Assembly: GCA_003116875.1 (NCBI GenBank)
Contig: BCKT01000005.1
Span: forward strand, 558,001 to 622,000
Direction: 5' to 3'
Source: Takashimella koratensis
Taxonomy: Eukaryota; Basidiomycota; Tremellomycetes; Trichosporonales; Tetragoniomycetaceae
DNA: 64,000 nt
Every line of letters starts with the position of its first letter. The stretch's first letter is position 1. The notes under the pieces were generated by a model. It saw only the letters and a list, made by a program, of their open reading frames with translations. It made no database searches and had not been told where the DNA came from. Of the stretch, positions 1 through 9,700 are shown one piece after another. The position numbers were made by a program, and so were the translations under genes.

Positions 1-1150
1 CCAAGCGGGCGTGGAGCGACGGCGAGCGAGACAATGGGAACGATTACAAGCGCCAGCTGGGACAGGGAGCACCAGCCGACCTCCCGCTTCTTCAGCATCG
101 TTAACTTCCATGCAGGCCACGCCTCCCGACCACCACCTCGCCTCCTTGCACCGGCGCAATAACCCATTTCCGGCTGCATCACAACCCACTCCCGACCGGT
201 ATCGAAATCATGCGGGCGGCCGCTATCCCCAACCTTACGAAGACGACTCGGCCGCTCCTTCCCCTTCCAACATGTACAACCAGAACGACTTTGCCTACCC
301 AGGTCCAAGAGCCGCAAGTCAGCCAACACCGACACCGATGGCTGCGCCGCAGAATCAGCACGCCATGTCGTCGTCGCCTATCCGACACCACATGCCGAGC
401 TCGTCACCTTTCCGCGCTCAGCCCAGCCAGAGCACAACGGCAATGCAAGGCGGTCACGGCTTTGCTATTGATGGCGGTGGAGGAACGCCACTCATTCAGT
501 CGTTACAAATACCACCTGAGGAGGAATGGACGGCGGAGGAGCGCGAAAGAGAATGGGGTCCAGTATATGCTGCCCAAAATTCTCTCCTTCACTCCTTGGT
601 ATGCTTAGTTCCTGGACTTCTACCTTCAGCATGAACTGACTAAATCCAGCACGTTGCGCGGCGCACACCCGACTCTCGCGACATCTCCCTAGCCAGCGGC
701 TCCGCCCACCTCCTCACTCCCCAGTATGGCGACCACGACCAATCCCCCTCTTATTTCCAGATGCAGGCGCAGTCGCCGCTCCCATCATCCCACCCCTCCG
801 CAGCGCTCCTTCCGACTCCTTTCCAAGCACCCCAGCCGACCCCATTCCGCACCCTCGACTCCTCGTCGCCACACTACTCCCCGCTATTCCCCAAACACGG
901 AACCGGTTACGCCAGCGGGCACGGAGGGTATGGAACAGGTGATATGCCGAGCACACCCATGTCTGCGCCAGCGGGGACACCGTTTCATGATCATCACCAT
1001 GGGCAACAGCATACGCCGATGGACGGGGCGGAGAGGGCGCAGTACGAGGAGGCAAATAGGTTGCTCGCGGAACTCGAGGTGGCGAGGAGGCAGCGGTACG
1101 GATACAGCGAAGGCGAAGACGCATGGAAGAACGGCATGGCCGAAGACTAA
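1..1150 (+). CDS. Unrecognised low-complexity protein, 3' portion (5' end outside window)
   Basis: Two exons are visible, 2-598 and 650-1150. The intron is 599-649, with donor GTATGC, branch ACTGAC and acceptor CCAG, and the frame is kept exactly across it. About 365 residues can be read, rich in Pro, Ser, Gln and His, with repeated TP and SSP clusters that could be phosphosites for proline-directed kinases. The only parts that look folded are an acidic stretch, EEEWTAEEREREWGPVY, just before the intron, and a short helix-like segment near the C-terminus (YEEANRLLAELEVARRQRY). The frame is open to the left edge, so the true start lies outside the window. I do not recognise the family. The spliced frame and the charged segments argue for a real gene; its function is unknown. 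Confidence 0.7.
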
Positions 1151-1930
1151 ACCCGGGTCGTTATGTACTACACGTCTGACCAACACGAACCGACGAAAGC
1201 GCTGTAAATTCGACATGATAATATACTTACGCGAAACCACCCGACGACAACATGATACGGTGAACCGATCTAGCGGTGTACACTACGACCCGAATCATTT
1301 AAACGCATCTCGCACAATTCTCCCTTTGTCTACCTCGCGCAAGCATTGTTGGCATATTTTGTACATACAACTTGTAGATGTCTTCTCATCTGTATACATC
1401 ACATCGTGACTTCGGCCCAGACTGTGTCGCTGCCGGTAGGGTTGCCTTCACCACGTTGCCCACGGTGCTCCGACTGCTGATAAGCGGTGATACAACGTCG
1501 CCAGAACTTGCGTCTTCCGCTTTTCTCGCCCGTTAGACGAAACACGACATTCTTGCACTTTACCTTCTCTGAGGCTGCGCATCTGATTGGGTCTGCAAAC
1601 CTTTCACCGGCTTGCCTTGCCGAGATAGGAAACATGTCTCATCAGCGTTTCTCTTTTGAACTCGTTCTCGCCACCTGCAGTCCTTTGTCGACGGCGGCCT
1701 GGGGGCTTCACGCTCTTGTACTCGGGGAGCGAGTGCTGCTTGCCGCTGTGCTGACGCGGTTTTCAGGGAAAACGCGTTCCGTTGTACTGAGTACGCCTCG
1801 TCAGCCTATATCAGCAAACTTTACCCAATGGCCGATCCCCATTCGCCTACTTCCTCCCAAACGCAAACTCCTCCAGCCGTTACGTTGGCACTCCTCACTC
1901 ATTCGCTTCTTCAGAGCTACAGTGAAAGAA
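1151..1930. other. Intergenic, no gene seen
   Basis: This is the terminator of the partial gene on the left plus the promoter of the first F-box gene. An open frame runs from 1487 into the F-box exon, but the stretch before 1931 has no motif and no better start context. Nothing else is recognisable. Confidence 0.5.
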
Positions 1931-2761
1931 ATGGCCGACGCTTCAACTTCACTTGACAGGCCATTCGACAAACTTCCCGTCGAGCTGCTACAGCTTATCT
2001 TGAGCTATTTAGATCATGGAGGAGACTTTGAGACCTGTTCGCTTGTTTGCAAGGAGTTCAGTGTCCATGTGAGGCCGTTTCTTATCTCGAAGCGCCTCAC
2101 TTTGTGGATCAGCAATCGTGTGGGTTAAAGTCTTGTACGGGAAACACTACTGACCAACTACGGTTCTGCTCATTAGTCAATGAATCGTCTGCAGACGTTG
2201 AGCAGCCTTGTCGATGACGGCACAAAGCCACCTAAAGAGATTGAGACGATGGGCGTGGTTGTTACCGGAATGGTCGGGGTGGATCGAGCCAAGTGGGCTA
2301 TAATGTCAACCAAAGTGATTGGCTCGCTGCAACCGCAATTGCAATCCTTGTCCTTGGAACTACGCAGGGCATGGCCGAATCGACCTATGATTTCTGGCTT
2401 GTTGAGCTCGCTCGACGAGTCGCCTAAGCTCACGCAGCTCGCAATCCTATTGGAACATTCTCATGTTATTCTGCAGCTGATGCCAATTCTACCTGATCTG
2501 ACCTCATTGGATCTTTCGGTCTCAAACCCGACCGAGTTCCGACACGAACTACCATCAATGCCCCAACTGAAGACTTTGATGTTCACCTCAAGGGCTAAAG
2601 AACAGGTGCGTGGGGTCCTGGCCAGTCTTCTTGACGCCGCTCCAACCTTGTCCTTCCTTGACTTGTACACTGCCTCTATCTTTGATGTTGGTAAAACTCT
2701 GGCTTCAGCGAAGACCAAGATGCCCGATCGCCAGCTCAAAGTTCGACTCCCTCTTGATTAG
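1931..2761 (+). CDS. F-box/LRR-like protein, cluster copy 1
   Basis: Exons 1931-2119 and 2177-2761, with an intron of 57 nt carrying an ACTGAC branch; 257 aa. Residues 12-50 form an F-box: LPVELLQLILSYLD followed by CSLVCKEF. F-box proteins bind Skp1 in SCF ubiquitin ligases, so a substrate-adaptor role is the family expectation. The second exon has irregular leucine-rich motifs such as LPDLTSLDLS, LPSMPQLKTLMF and AAPTLSFLDL. The same motifs recur at the same places in the four downstream copies, and the intron is phase 0 directly after the F-box segment in the other copies with a two-exon core. The start was chosen at 1931 because it sits just before the F-box and the upstream part of the open frame is not conserved in the other copies. 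The substrate is unknown. Confidence 0.75.
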
Positions 2762-3695
2762 ATCGGCTAGAGGAGCGGATGACGCTGACACGACCGCCGC
2801 ATGAACGAGCCAAAGTATGTATCCTGAGCTTGACTTTGATATGTCTTGCGAACGTAAAAGGCGAAGGAGTGGAACCTCTGTTTTTGATGGATGAAGAATT
2901 GAAGAGAACGCATGGCTATCATCGAGTAGACATGTTTGTTCGCTCTTGAGCATTTTAGCATGACTTTCCGTATTGAGACTGTCCTTCAACCCAGAAAGGA
3001 CCTTACCCTGTTTCGTTCTCCTCGTGCATTCATGCTCTCTTTTACCCAGACGGCTGTGAGCTTCACAGCGTGCTGTTCTAATGCGCGAGAACCGACGGCA
3101 CGCTCATGTCCTTCGCAGGTTTTTTGGGGCTCTTTCTTCTTTGACATGGAGGGCGTTGACTGAGATGCATGTTCCGAGTTGGATTTGATATACCTCACAT
3201 CTGGCGTGTGTCACCCAGGTGTTGTCTCTCGAGTCCCGAGTTCTGCTCTCTGCCCGTGAAAATCAGTCGAGACCAGACTTTTCTCTTCGGACGTTTTCGC
3301 TTGCCTCGACTCGGCCTCAGCAAGTAGAGCCTTCGAAAGCTATCGAGTCGGTCGTAGAGGTGCTGTTGGGGGACTCCTTTGGCGAAGCCTTCCTTTGCAA
3401 CGCACAGCCTCATTGTTGCTCCCGAGGGATGAGCCCGATCCTGCTTTAGTCCCGAGTCGACAACCCATGTTGTTTACGAAGCCCCCGCCTTTACAAAGGC
3501 TGTTTTCCCTCCTTAGACAACTGCAAAAACTTCCGAACAGCCATCGAGGATATCTTTTGCACCCTCATAGCTAGACAAGACATCGCCTTAAACTACTTAT
3601 ACGCAATAACTCTCTTTCCCAATTCTTCGTTTATCAAGCCCCTCAGACAGAATAATAGTCGTCACTAATCCGTGGTCTACACCAAAGTTTTTATC
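2762..3695. other. Intergenic between F-box copies 1 and 2
   Basis: 934 bp holding the 3' region of copy 1 and the promoter of copy 2. No F-box or leucine-rich motif is readable in any frame, so I see no extra degraded copy here. Confidence 0.4.
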
Positions 3696-4591
3696 ATGAG
3701 CGGCGTCTCTCTCAAAGGTTGGTCCATTTATTAAATCGTTGTTGACTCAATCACCCTAGATTCAATCGACGTCCTTCCTTCTGAAGTGATCGATAAAGTG
3801 CTGAGCTACTTAACGACCGAAGAGCTCAAGTTAGTCTCATACCACAAGATGTTTCGCGAGGGTTCACGAGCTTTGCTTTTCCCTAAGTCCTCGAAGCTTT
3901 CATTCAATACTCATTACAAAGTAAGCGAGCAAATAAACCAGAAATTACATTGTTGTCAGCTGTGCTGATGACTTGTCAACTCCAGTATGGAGCACGGTTT
4001 TGTTCACTACACGACCTCCTCGTAAAAGGAGGAAAGCCACCAAGTACCATTGGCACTTGCATAGCCAAAGTGGATTACAAATACATGGACGAATATGAAC
4101 GTCGAGTTCTTCACAACATCTTGGATTCTTTGAAATCGCAGTTGACTTCACTCGAGCTGATAACTTGGAGAGAAAAACCAAATGATAGGTCACAGGTTCT
4201 AAGCATCATCAACCAGATGACTATGTTAGACCGGCTCTCGATGCGCCATGAAGACCCACAAGATCTCGTCAGGATTTCAGCTGTCTTACCCAATCTGACA
4301 TCATTAGAAATAACGATGAAACATACAGCAGGAACAGCTTCCAAACTGCCCAAAATGGACAAGTTGACGACCTTGATTTTTCGAGAGACGGGCAGTGAGG
4401 TAGACGTGCCCCAGCTGGAGTACAACCTTCAAACATTGAGATCGATCCTTCAAGCTGCTCCAAATCTGACGTCTTTGGAGGTGTCTCAAGAGGGCTTCTA
4501 TCGGGATAGGAACAGCTTGGTCGAGGAAAAATATCGTTCAGTTCTGACAGATGACTTCAAGTCCCTCGAGCCCAAATTCACGACCTACTAA
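3696..4591 (+). CDS. F-box/LRR-like protein, cluster copy 2
   Basis: Three exons: 3696-3717, 3760-3920 and 3986-4591; 262 aa. The first exon encodes only seven residues plus one base and is followed by a 42-nt intron. The second exon carries the F-box (LPSEVIDKVLSYLTTEELKL, residues 13-32). The intron after it (GTAAGC to CTCCAG) is phase 0, as in copies 1, 4 and 5. The third exon repeats the cluster motifs: LPNLTSLEITMK, LPKMDKLTTLIF and AAPNLTSLEVSQ. The F-box lacks the CSLVCK motif of its neighbours and reads LKLVSYHKMF instead. A role as SCF adaptor is inferred from the domain only. The extra first intron is not seen in the other copies. Confidence 0.7.
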
Positions 4592-5354
4592 TAGCTTGAC
4601 TCTCAAGCCGGAAGATGAGGGTGGAGTGAGTGGAACGATGAAGCAGTCGAGCAAGTGCCAGTACTGTACATAGAGAGCGTATCATGACGCACACATCATG
4701 CATTTGCTATGGCAGACCTCTCAGCCTTTCAATATGGTAAGTATCAATAGGAAACTCAAGCCATCCAAGGGTATCATTAGCCCACTCATGTAACTCAAAG
4801 TCTTCGTTTGCTGGATACCACCCAGCAATCGGATGATGTTAGGCCCCACCCGTTCGCAACTCCGACAATGGTGGGTAGGCTAACGTGCAAATATTAGACA
4901 ATGTTTCTCAAAGCAATGCCTTTCTACAGGGTGCCCCTCCGCGCCGAACCCTTCCCCCAAACACTCGCCCCACTCCTTCTGGTACAAGCTGTATCGGGCT
5001 CTGAACATCCGGCAGCTGGTTGGAATTTGCAATTGCACTCGACCTGTCCCATTCGGTGTTAGGTTTCAACGGGTTGGGGATTCATCTCTCGACGCTACGG
5101 GCTGCTATTTAAGTGCACTAGGTCGGCCTTGACCGCTCGCGCGTTGTTCATGCATCCCCGTTGTTCTGCGCGGCCGCAGCCGCTCGTGGGCCCGTGCGCC
5201 GCAGCGCTGCATAGCCTCTACTAGTGGTCTTATTGTTCTACGTGACCTCGGCCTGCGCCACCCCGCTCGGTCCCCTCTCGGCATCCCAGGTACTTCGGGA
5301 GCGCTCGGACCGCTTCAGGCGTCCTCAGACGCCATACCTGACACAAACCAACAG
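4592..5354. other. Intergenic; region where an F-box exon would be expected
   Basis: The stretch upstream of copy 3 was read in all plus frames for an LP-x-E-x(n)-C-S-x-V-C-K type F-box and none is found. A plausible intron end is present (CTGAC branch near 5338, acceptor CAACAG ending 5354), so the splice site before the second exon survives while the first exon does not. A donor-like GTACTT at 5290 is preceded by frames that are closed or carry no motif. Confidence 0.4.
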
Positions 5355-6041
5355 TCCAAACCGAACATCCTCACAGACCTGCCTCGGCTGAGCGAAGGCC
5401 TGAGAGCGGGCCCATACCTCAACACGTTTACATCGTTCAGAGCCAAACTCGAAGCCGATTACGCCGGTACTGCACTGCCCGACGCGTTGGCCACGATTTT
5501 GGGCTTGTCGAAAGAGCGGCTGGTTTCACTTGAATTGCGGCTTTACAATCGAAATCGAAGCCCCTTTCACACGTGGGAGTACGTGCTACCCACAATCAAC
5601 GGCTTCACCGAGGTCGACTGGCGCGGCAGGAACAAGGGTCATGTGTCCGGTTTCATCAACCTCAACGACCTCAACATGTCCATGCTGAGCCCAGAGTGGC
5701 TCTCTCGGTTGGACCGCGTCCTACCCAAATTGAGATCGTTGAAGGTCACATTCTTTCTTTCCGGCGAATACAACGGCGACTTTCCCCGCATGAACAATCT
5801 GACGGACTTCACGATAGACGGCTACAGATGGGATGACGACAAAAACCACAAGGCCATTCACTCATGGATGACGAGGTTCCTGTCTGGTGCTCCCAATCTC
5901 ACTTCCGTCGTCGTATCGTCGGGTAGCTGGACACACCAATGGCGACAGTTCCTGCTCGCGGCAACGACACATCTGCCCAACTGCTCGATCACGACCACCG
6001 ACAACAACGGCAGGCGTTTCGAGCCAGACGCTTCAGGGTGA
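5355..6041 (+). pseudogene. F-box/LRR-like cluster copy 3, F-box exon missing
   Basis: The open stretch matches the second exons of copies 4 and 5. LTDLPRLSEGLRAG and TFTSFRAKL align with the start of copy 5 exon 2 (SQLLAGLKRG, TLTSFRATL), and LPKLRSLKVTF, FPRMNNLTDFTI and GAPNLTSVVV fill the usual places. It ends PNCSITTTDNNGRRFEP, which defines the normal C-terminus of the subfamily. There is no in-frame ATG before 5676, in the middle of the conserved region, and no F-box upstream. A working first exon is therefore absent, or so diverged that I cannot see it. I read this as a 5'-truncated copy. An alternative is a functional gene with a distant unrecognised first exon. The intact frame of 228 codons suggests the truncation is recent or that the region is still constrained. 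Confidence 0.6.
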
Positions 6042-6621
6042 AGAAAGAGGGGTCTGGCGATACAACTTGTATCTTGGAGACGACCCGTGACGTATATTGA
6101 TGATGTACACCTGTAGGGTGAGTTTGGGCAGGGACACGGCATACATGTCTGTGGGGCGGTATGTGGAACAGCTTGGCATGCAATGAAAGCTTGGGTTGTG
6201 GAATGGCTGACCGACCGCGAAGGCCCCTGGGTAGTCCTTGGGCGGGTTTGGGGAACGATGTTGTGCGCCTGGCGGTGCTATGCACGGCCAACGATGCTTG
6301 CAACTCCCCCCCCACCCTTCACCCCCTTCCGAGGACGCGCTCACACCTACCTTTCATGTGCCGCGGCGCCCTCTAGCTGGAGGATGGGGTCATGCCAGCA
6401 ACAGTGACAGTCTCGGAGCGCGTCCAATGACGCCTAGATCTCCGCCTCCAAATCCTTTGCTATCCTGCCCTCCTTTTCTTTTATCTCCTCACTGCTCCTT
6501 TGAGAAGGTAGCGCAGTTGGCAGTCAGTGTCTGTCACATATACCAACGCCCACTGTGCTCAAATCCCCATTTCCCCCCAACTTCGAATGCCCGTTGCCCT
6601 CTATCACATCACGAATCACCC
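6042..6621. promoter_or_regulatory. Promoter region of F-box copy 4
   Basis: No gene. The 3' half contains GCTCCTTTGA at about 6495 and CTGTCACATA at 6531-6540, ending 82 nt before the ATG at 6622. The same two blocks occur at almost the same distance upstream of copy 5, so this looks like a promoter element copied with the gene. Confidence 0.45.
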
Positions 6622-7606
6622 ATGATTTCATCCGTCAGCGAACTCACAAGCTCAGTCCTCGACTCAGCCCGAAAGCTGTCAAGCTTGTGGTGCCCCTCGA
6701 AGGCAACGGGGTTTCACTCTCTACCTGTTGAAGTGAGGTTGATGATCATGAACCTTTTGACCGACGATGAACGCATGAACTGCTCAGCGGTGTGTAAATC
6801 CTTTCGTTCCTTATTGGCCTCCTCTATCTTCCCAGAAACAAGTCTCGACATCCTATTTCCCGAGGTCAGTGAAAGCGGGAATGAGGCAGACGATATTTCA
6901 GCGTCTGGACTAACAAAAAGGTTTTTAGGGGGATGATCGTGAGGCTGGACATCGGTTGCTTCGGCTGAGTGGAAGGTTGACCCCGGATGGAGCCTACGCT
7001 AATTCGATATTCGCCTTTCACGCCGACATAAACCCCACTTGCACCATGGACCTCTCGCCGCTCAATAATATCATACGATCAATGCCGAAAGCGACCCCTG
7101 TTGAACTACGCGTGCCTTCTACCTCTGGTAGTCCCAGCTATTGGTCTACCGACAGTCATCGAGTGATGTGGGAAAGAATCCTTCTCATCGTCAACGGTTC
7201 GGACGAAGTGAAACAACCCATGACCATGTTCGAGCGGCTCGTGAGCAACATACGTCGACCCCAAACAACGAAAACATACTCGCTCGGCATGCCCCACATT
7301 GATCATCTCACCTTGTCGAAAATTGATCCAAGTCTGTTCCCGAAGCTGAGCCGAGTTCTGTTCAACTTAAAGTCACTCCAGCTCTCTGTAAACCTCTCAA
7401 GCTACGGCATGGGAGAGCTTCCGAAGATGAGTAATCTGGAGTTCTTCTACATTGCAGCATACAACTGGAAGGACGACGAGTCTGGTCAAGACCTTGAGCA
7501 GGAAAAACATCCATCATGGTTATCGACATTCCTCTTCGCCGCTCCAAATCTAACTAATCTCGTCATGGACGCGAAAAACTGGACTCCAGCCAGACGAAAT
7601 ACTTGA
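6622..7606 (+). CDS. F-box/LRR-like protein, cluster copy 4, frameshifted near the 3' end
   Basis: Exons 6622-6864 and 6929-7606, with an intron using donor GTCAGT, branch ACTAAC and acceptor TTTTTAG; 306 aa as it stands. The F-box is at about residues 32-72 (LPVEVRLMIMNLL, CSAVCKSF). The second exon has LFNLKSLQLSVN, LPKMSNLEFFYI and AAPNLTNLVM. The frame stops at 7606 after NWTPARRNT. The next 92 nt, read one frame over, give YLNSLVTDKPDC and then MGRRYEP before a stop at 7696-7698. That segment aligns without a gap to the C-terminus of copy 3. A single-base deletion at about 7590-7594 explains this, either a real mutation or a sequencing error. Loss of about 30 C-terminal residues may or may not destroy function. 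Confidence 0.65.
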
Positions 7607-7698
7607 ACTCCCTCGTCACCGACAAACCCGATTGCACGCTCAGGACGTACGATACAATGGGGAGGAGGTACGAGCCTGCTATCGATGTAGAAGAGTAG
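7607..7698 (+). pseudogene. Out-of-frame C-terminal tail of F-box copy 4
   Basis: In the +2 frame relative to the upstream exon, this stretch encodes the conserved tail (TDKPDCTLRTYD, GRRYEP) and ends at TAG 7696-7698. It matches PNCSITTTD and GRRFEP of copy 3 in spacing and sequence. It is listed separately because a plain frame-based call would miss it. Confidence 0.55.
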
Positions 7699-8087
7699 AG
7701 CCGACAAGGATAGGCGGTACAGGAGATATTTTTATATGTAATATGTGATTTTACCACCCGTGACCAAGGAGCAGAGGTGTGAGCTGTGCAAGGCAACAAC
7801 GAGGAGTGTACACGCACTGATGTAATACAGGTTCTTAGGGGGACGAGGTTCATTTGTACGGAGTGCGACAAATCGTGCATGAGCAAGATCCGTCCAGGAC
7901 CGCTAAAAGGTAGAGTGGGTATGCTGGGGCGGATGACATGAAATCAGCTACTCCAGTGTTGGATGCAATATGGTGTTGGTGACCCTGCCACACTGGTAGA
8001 GGAGCACGAGTAAGCTCGCATCCGCGGACTTTTTCCTTTCTTTTGGGCCAAAAACATTTTCAACTCCGCTTCTCTCCTGCCCCTCTC

Positions 8088-8280
8088 TCGCCTGCCTCGC
8101 CTCTTCCACCGCTCCTTTGACCTTGTGTTGCCGGCCAAGTCTTTCTGCTGCGCTTGTCACATAAACCAATGCCTCACCCCAAAAACCGCTCGCCTGCCTC
8201 TCCTCTTCCACCGCTCCTTTGACCTTGATACCGTCCAAGTTCTACTGCTGCGTCTGTCACATAAATCAATGCCTCACCCC
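8088..8280 (+). repeat. Imperfect direct duplication in the promoter of F-box copy 5
   Basis: Two copies of about 91-93 bp, 8088-8180 and 8190-8280, start with TCGCCTGCCTC and end with ATGCCTCACCCC. They share CTTCCACCGCTCCTTTGACC and TGTCACATAAA. The second copy ends 65 nt before the start codon at 8346. The GCTCCTTTGA and TGTCACATA blocks also occur before copy 4. Surrounding intergenic sequence (7699-8345) shows no gene. Confidence 0.7.
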
Positions 8281-8345
8281 CCTCCCAGCCCCTTTTCCCC
8301 AGATTTACTCTTTCCCTCTTACTCACCTACTTGACAACGAGAAAT

Positions 8346-9444
8346 ATGCCGCCCATCAACAACCTCGCACTTGGTTTGAGGTCAAAGAAGGACTCTATCC
8401 GAAATTCGCGACAGATTACTCAGGCCACTTCCTCCGACCCAGACCGGGATCAAGACCTGGAGCAAGGCCCAGAACATGGCTCAGAACACGGCAGGGAACA
8501 AGCTACCCAGCAAGATTCGGGCTCAGAGACCTCTTCCTTCGACCAACTCCCCTACGAGCTGGGTCTGTTGGCAATCAGTTTTGTTGACGTCAAAGAAGAT
8601 CTTCAGAACTGCTGCCTCGTGAGCAGAAATTTTCACACCTGGTCGTTTCCATTCCTCTTCTCAAGTCGGCTGTCAATTTCATGGGACTCTGTAAGTCAGC
8701 GAAGAAGCTGTCCACACTCTTCGTGGCTATGGATCCCAATTGACGCGCTTTTATGAACAGTCCAGCCCTTACACTCAGGTATCTAAACAGGTGTCTCAAC
8801 TCCTCGCGGGCTTGAAACGCGGTTCACTTCTTGCCACTCTCACCTCCTTTCGAGCAACCTTGGCAATCGGTTACATGGAGGAGGGTAATGACCAAGCCAT
8901 CGCCAACATCATGGACTTGATGTCGCGGACTACAAAGGTCGAACTACTGCTTTCCGGCAATGACAAATCTTTCAATCGGTTCGGGCGCGTCCTGCCTTCC
9001 ATCAACAGATTAAGTGAACGCCAAATCGAGATATCCGAGTTGAACATCTCCTCCTTGGATCTAGGCTGGTTGTTGCAACTAAAGGACATTTTGCCCAACT
9101 TGACTACGCTGGAATTGTCAATGAGGAACACAACCGTTGTTAACGAATTTCCGAGTATGGAAAAGTTGAAGACCTTGAAGATTCGAGACCACTGGTGGGG
9201 AGATGGTAATCCTACATGGGTGATGACGATTCTATCCGCCGTTCCAAACCTGACTGAATTTATCATGACTGCCGCAAAGCCCGCACAAGTCCGACGCGCC
9301 CAGCAGGTCTTATTGCGAATGGACTCCAGAGAGACACAACATCGTCCGCTCACTCCTCGCTGCCAAGCCCGAGTGCTCGTTTACGGCTTACGATTGGGAC
9401 AAGACGCTTTACGAACCCCCATCATGGTAGAAGCGGAGACCTAG
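8346..9444 (+). CDS. F-box/LRR-like protein, cluster copy 5, conserved tail out of frame
   Basis: Exons 8346-8690 and 8761-9444 (donor GTAAGT, branch TTGAC, acceptor AACAG); 342 aa as read. There is a charged N-terminal extension of about 65 residues with EQGPEHGSEHGREQ. The F-box at residues 66-105 reads LPYELGLLAISFVD, then CCLVSRNF. The leucine-rich-like region has LPNLTTLELSMR, FPSMEKLKTLKI and AVPNLTEFIM. After about 9285 the open frame diverges from its relatives. The family tail (LLAAKPECSFTAYD) is instead readable in another frame, ending at TAG 9428-9430. Compared with copy 3 there are about 40 extra bases, so either a short insertion disrupts the gene or a weak 43-nt intron from a GTCCGA donor (about 9286-9328) restores it. 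Adaptor function is inferred from the F-box. Confidence 0.65.
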
Positions 9445-9700
9445 TGGAAACGGGAGCGCCAAAGGCGGTATGTGAACATACTTTTACATATTTACTGAAA
9501 ACTGATGTCCAGCAAAACGGACAGACGAAAGCCACGGAGGTTAGTTTCGGCTGGTTGGGTGGAGGATGACGTTGTGCCACGTGGGATACGTCGACATCCA
9601 ACTGCGTACTTAGCCGGAAATGGGCGATCCATAGCCATCGTCTCGTCTCTCTCCTCGTCTCCACCCATCTCTCACCCATCCACACCCATCCTCATCCACA

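Noticed and set aside
1487..1930. N-terminal extension of F-box copy 1
   Set aside because: The frame is open but unlike the other copies. The ATG at 1931 sits 11 codons before the F-box, as in copy 2.
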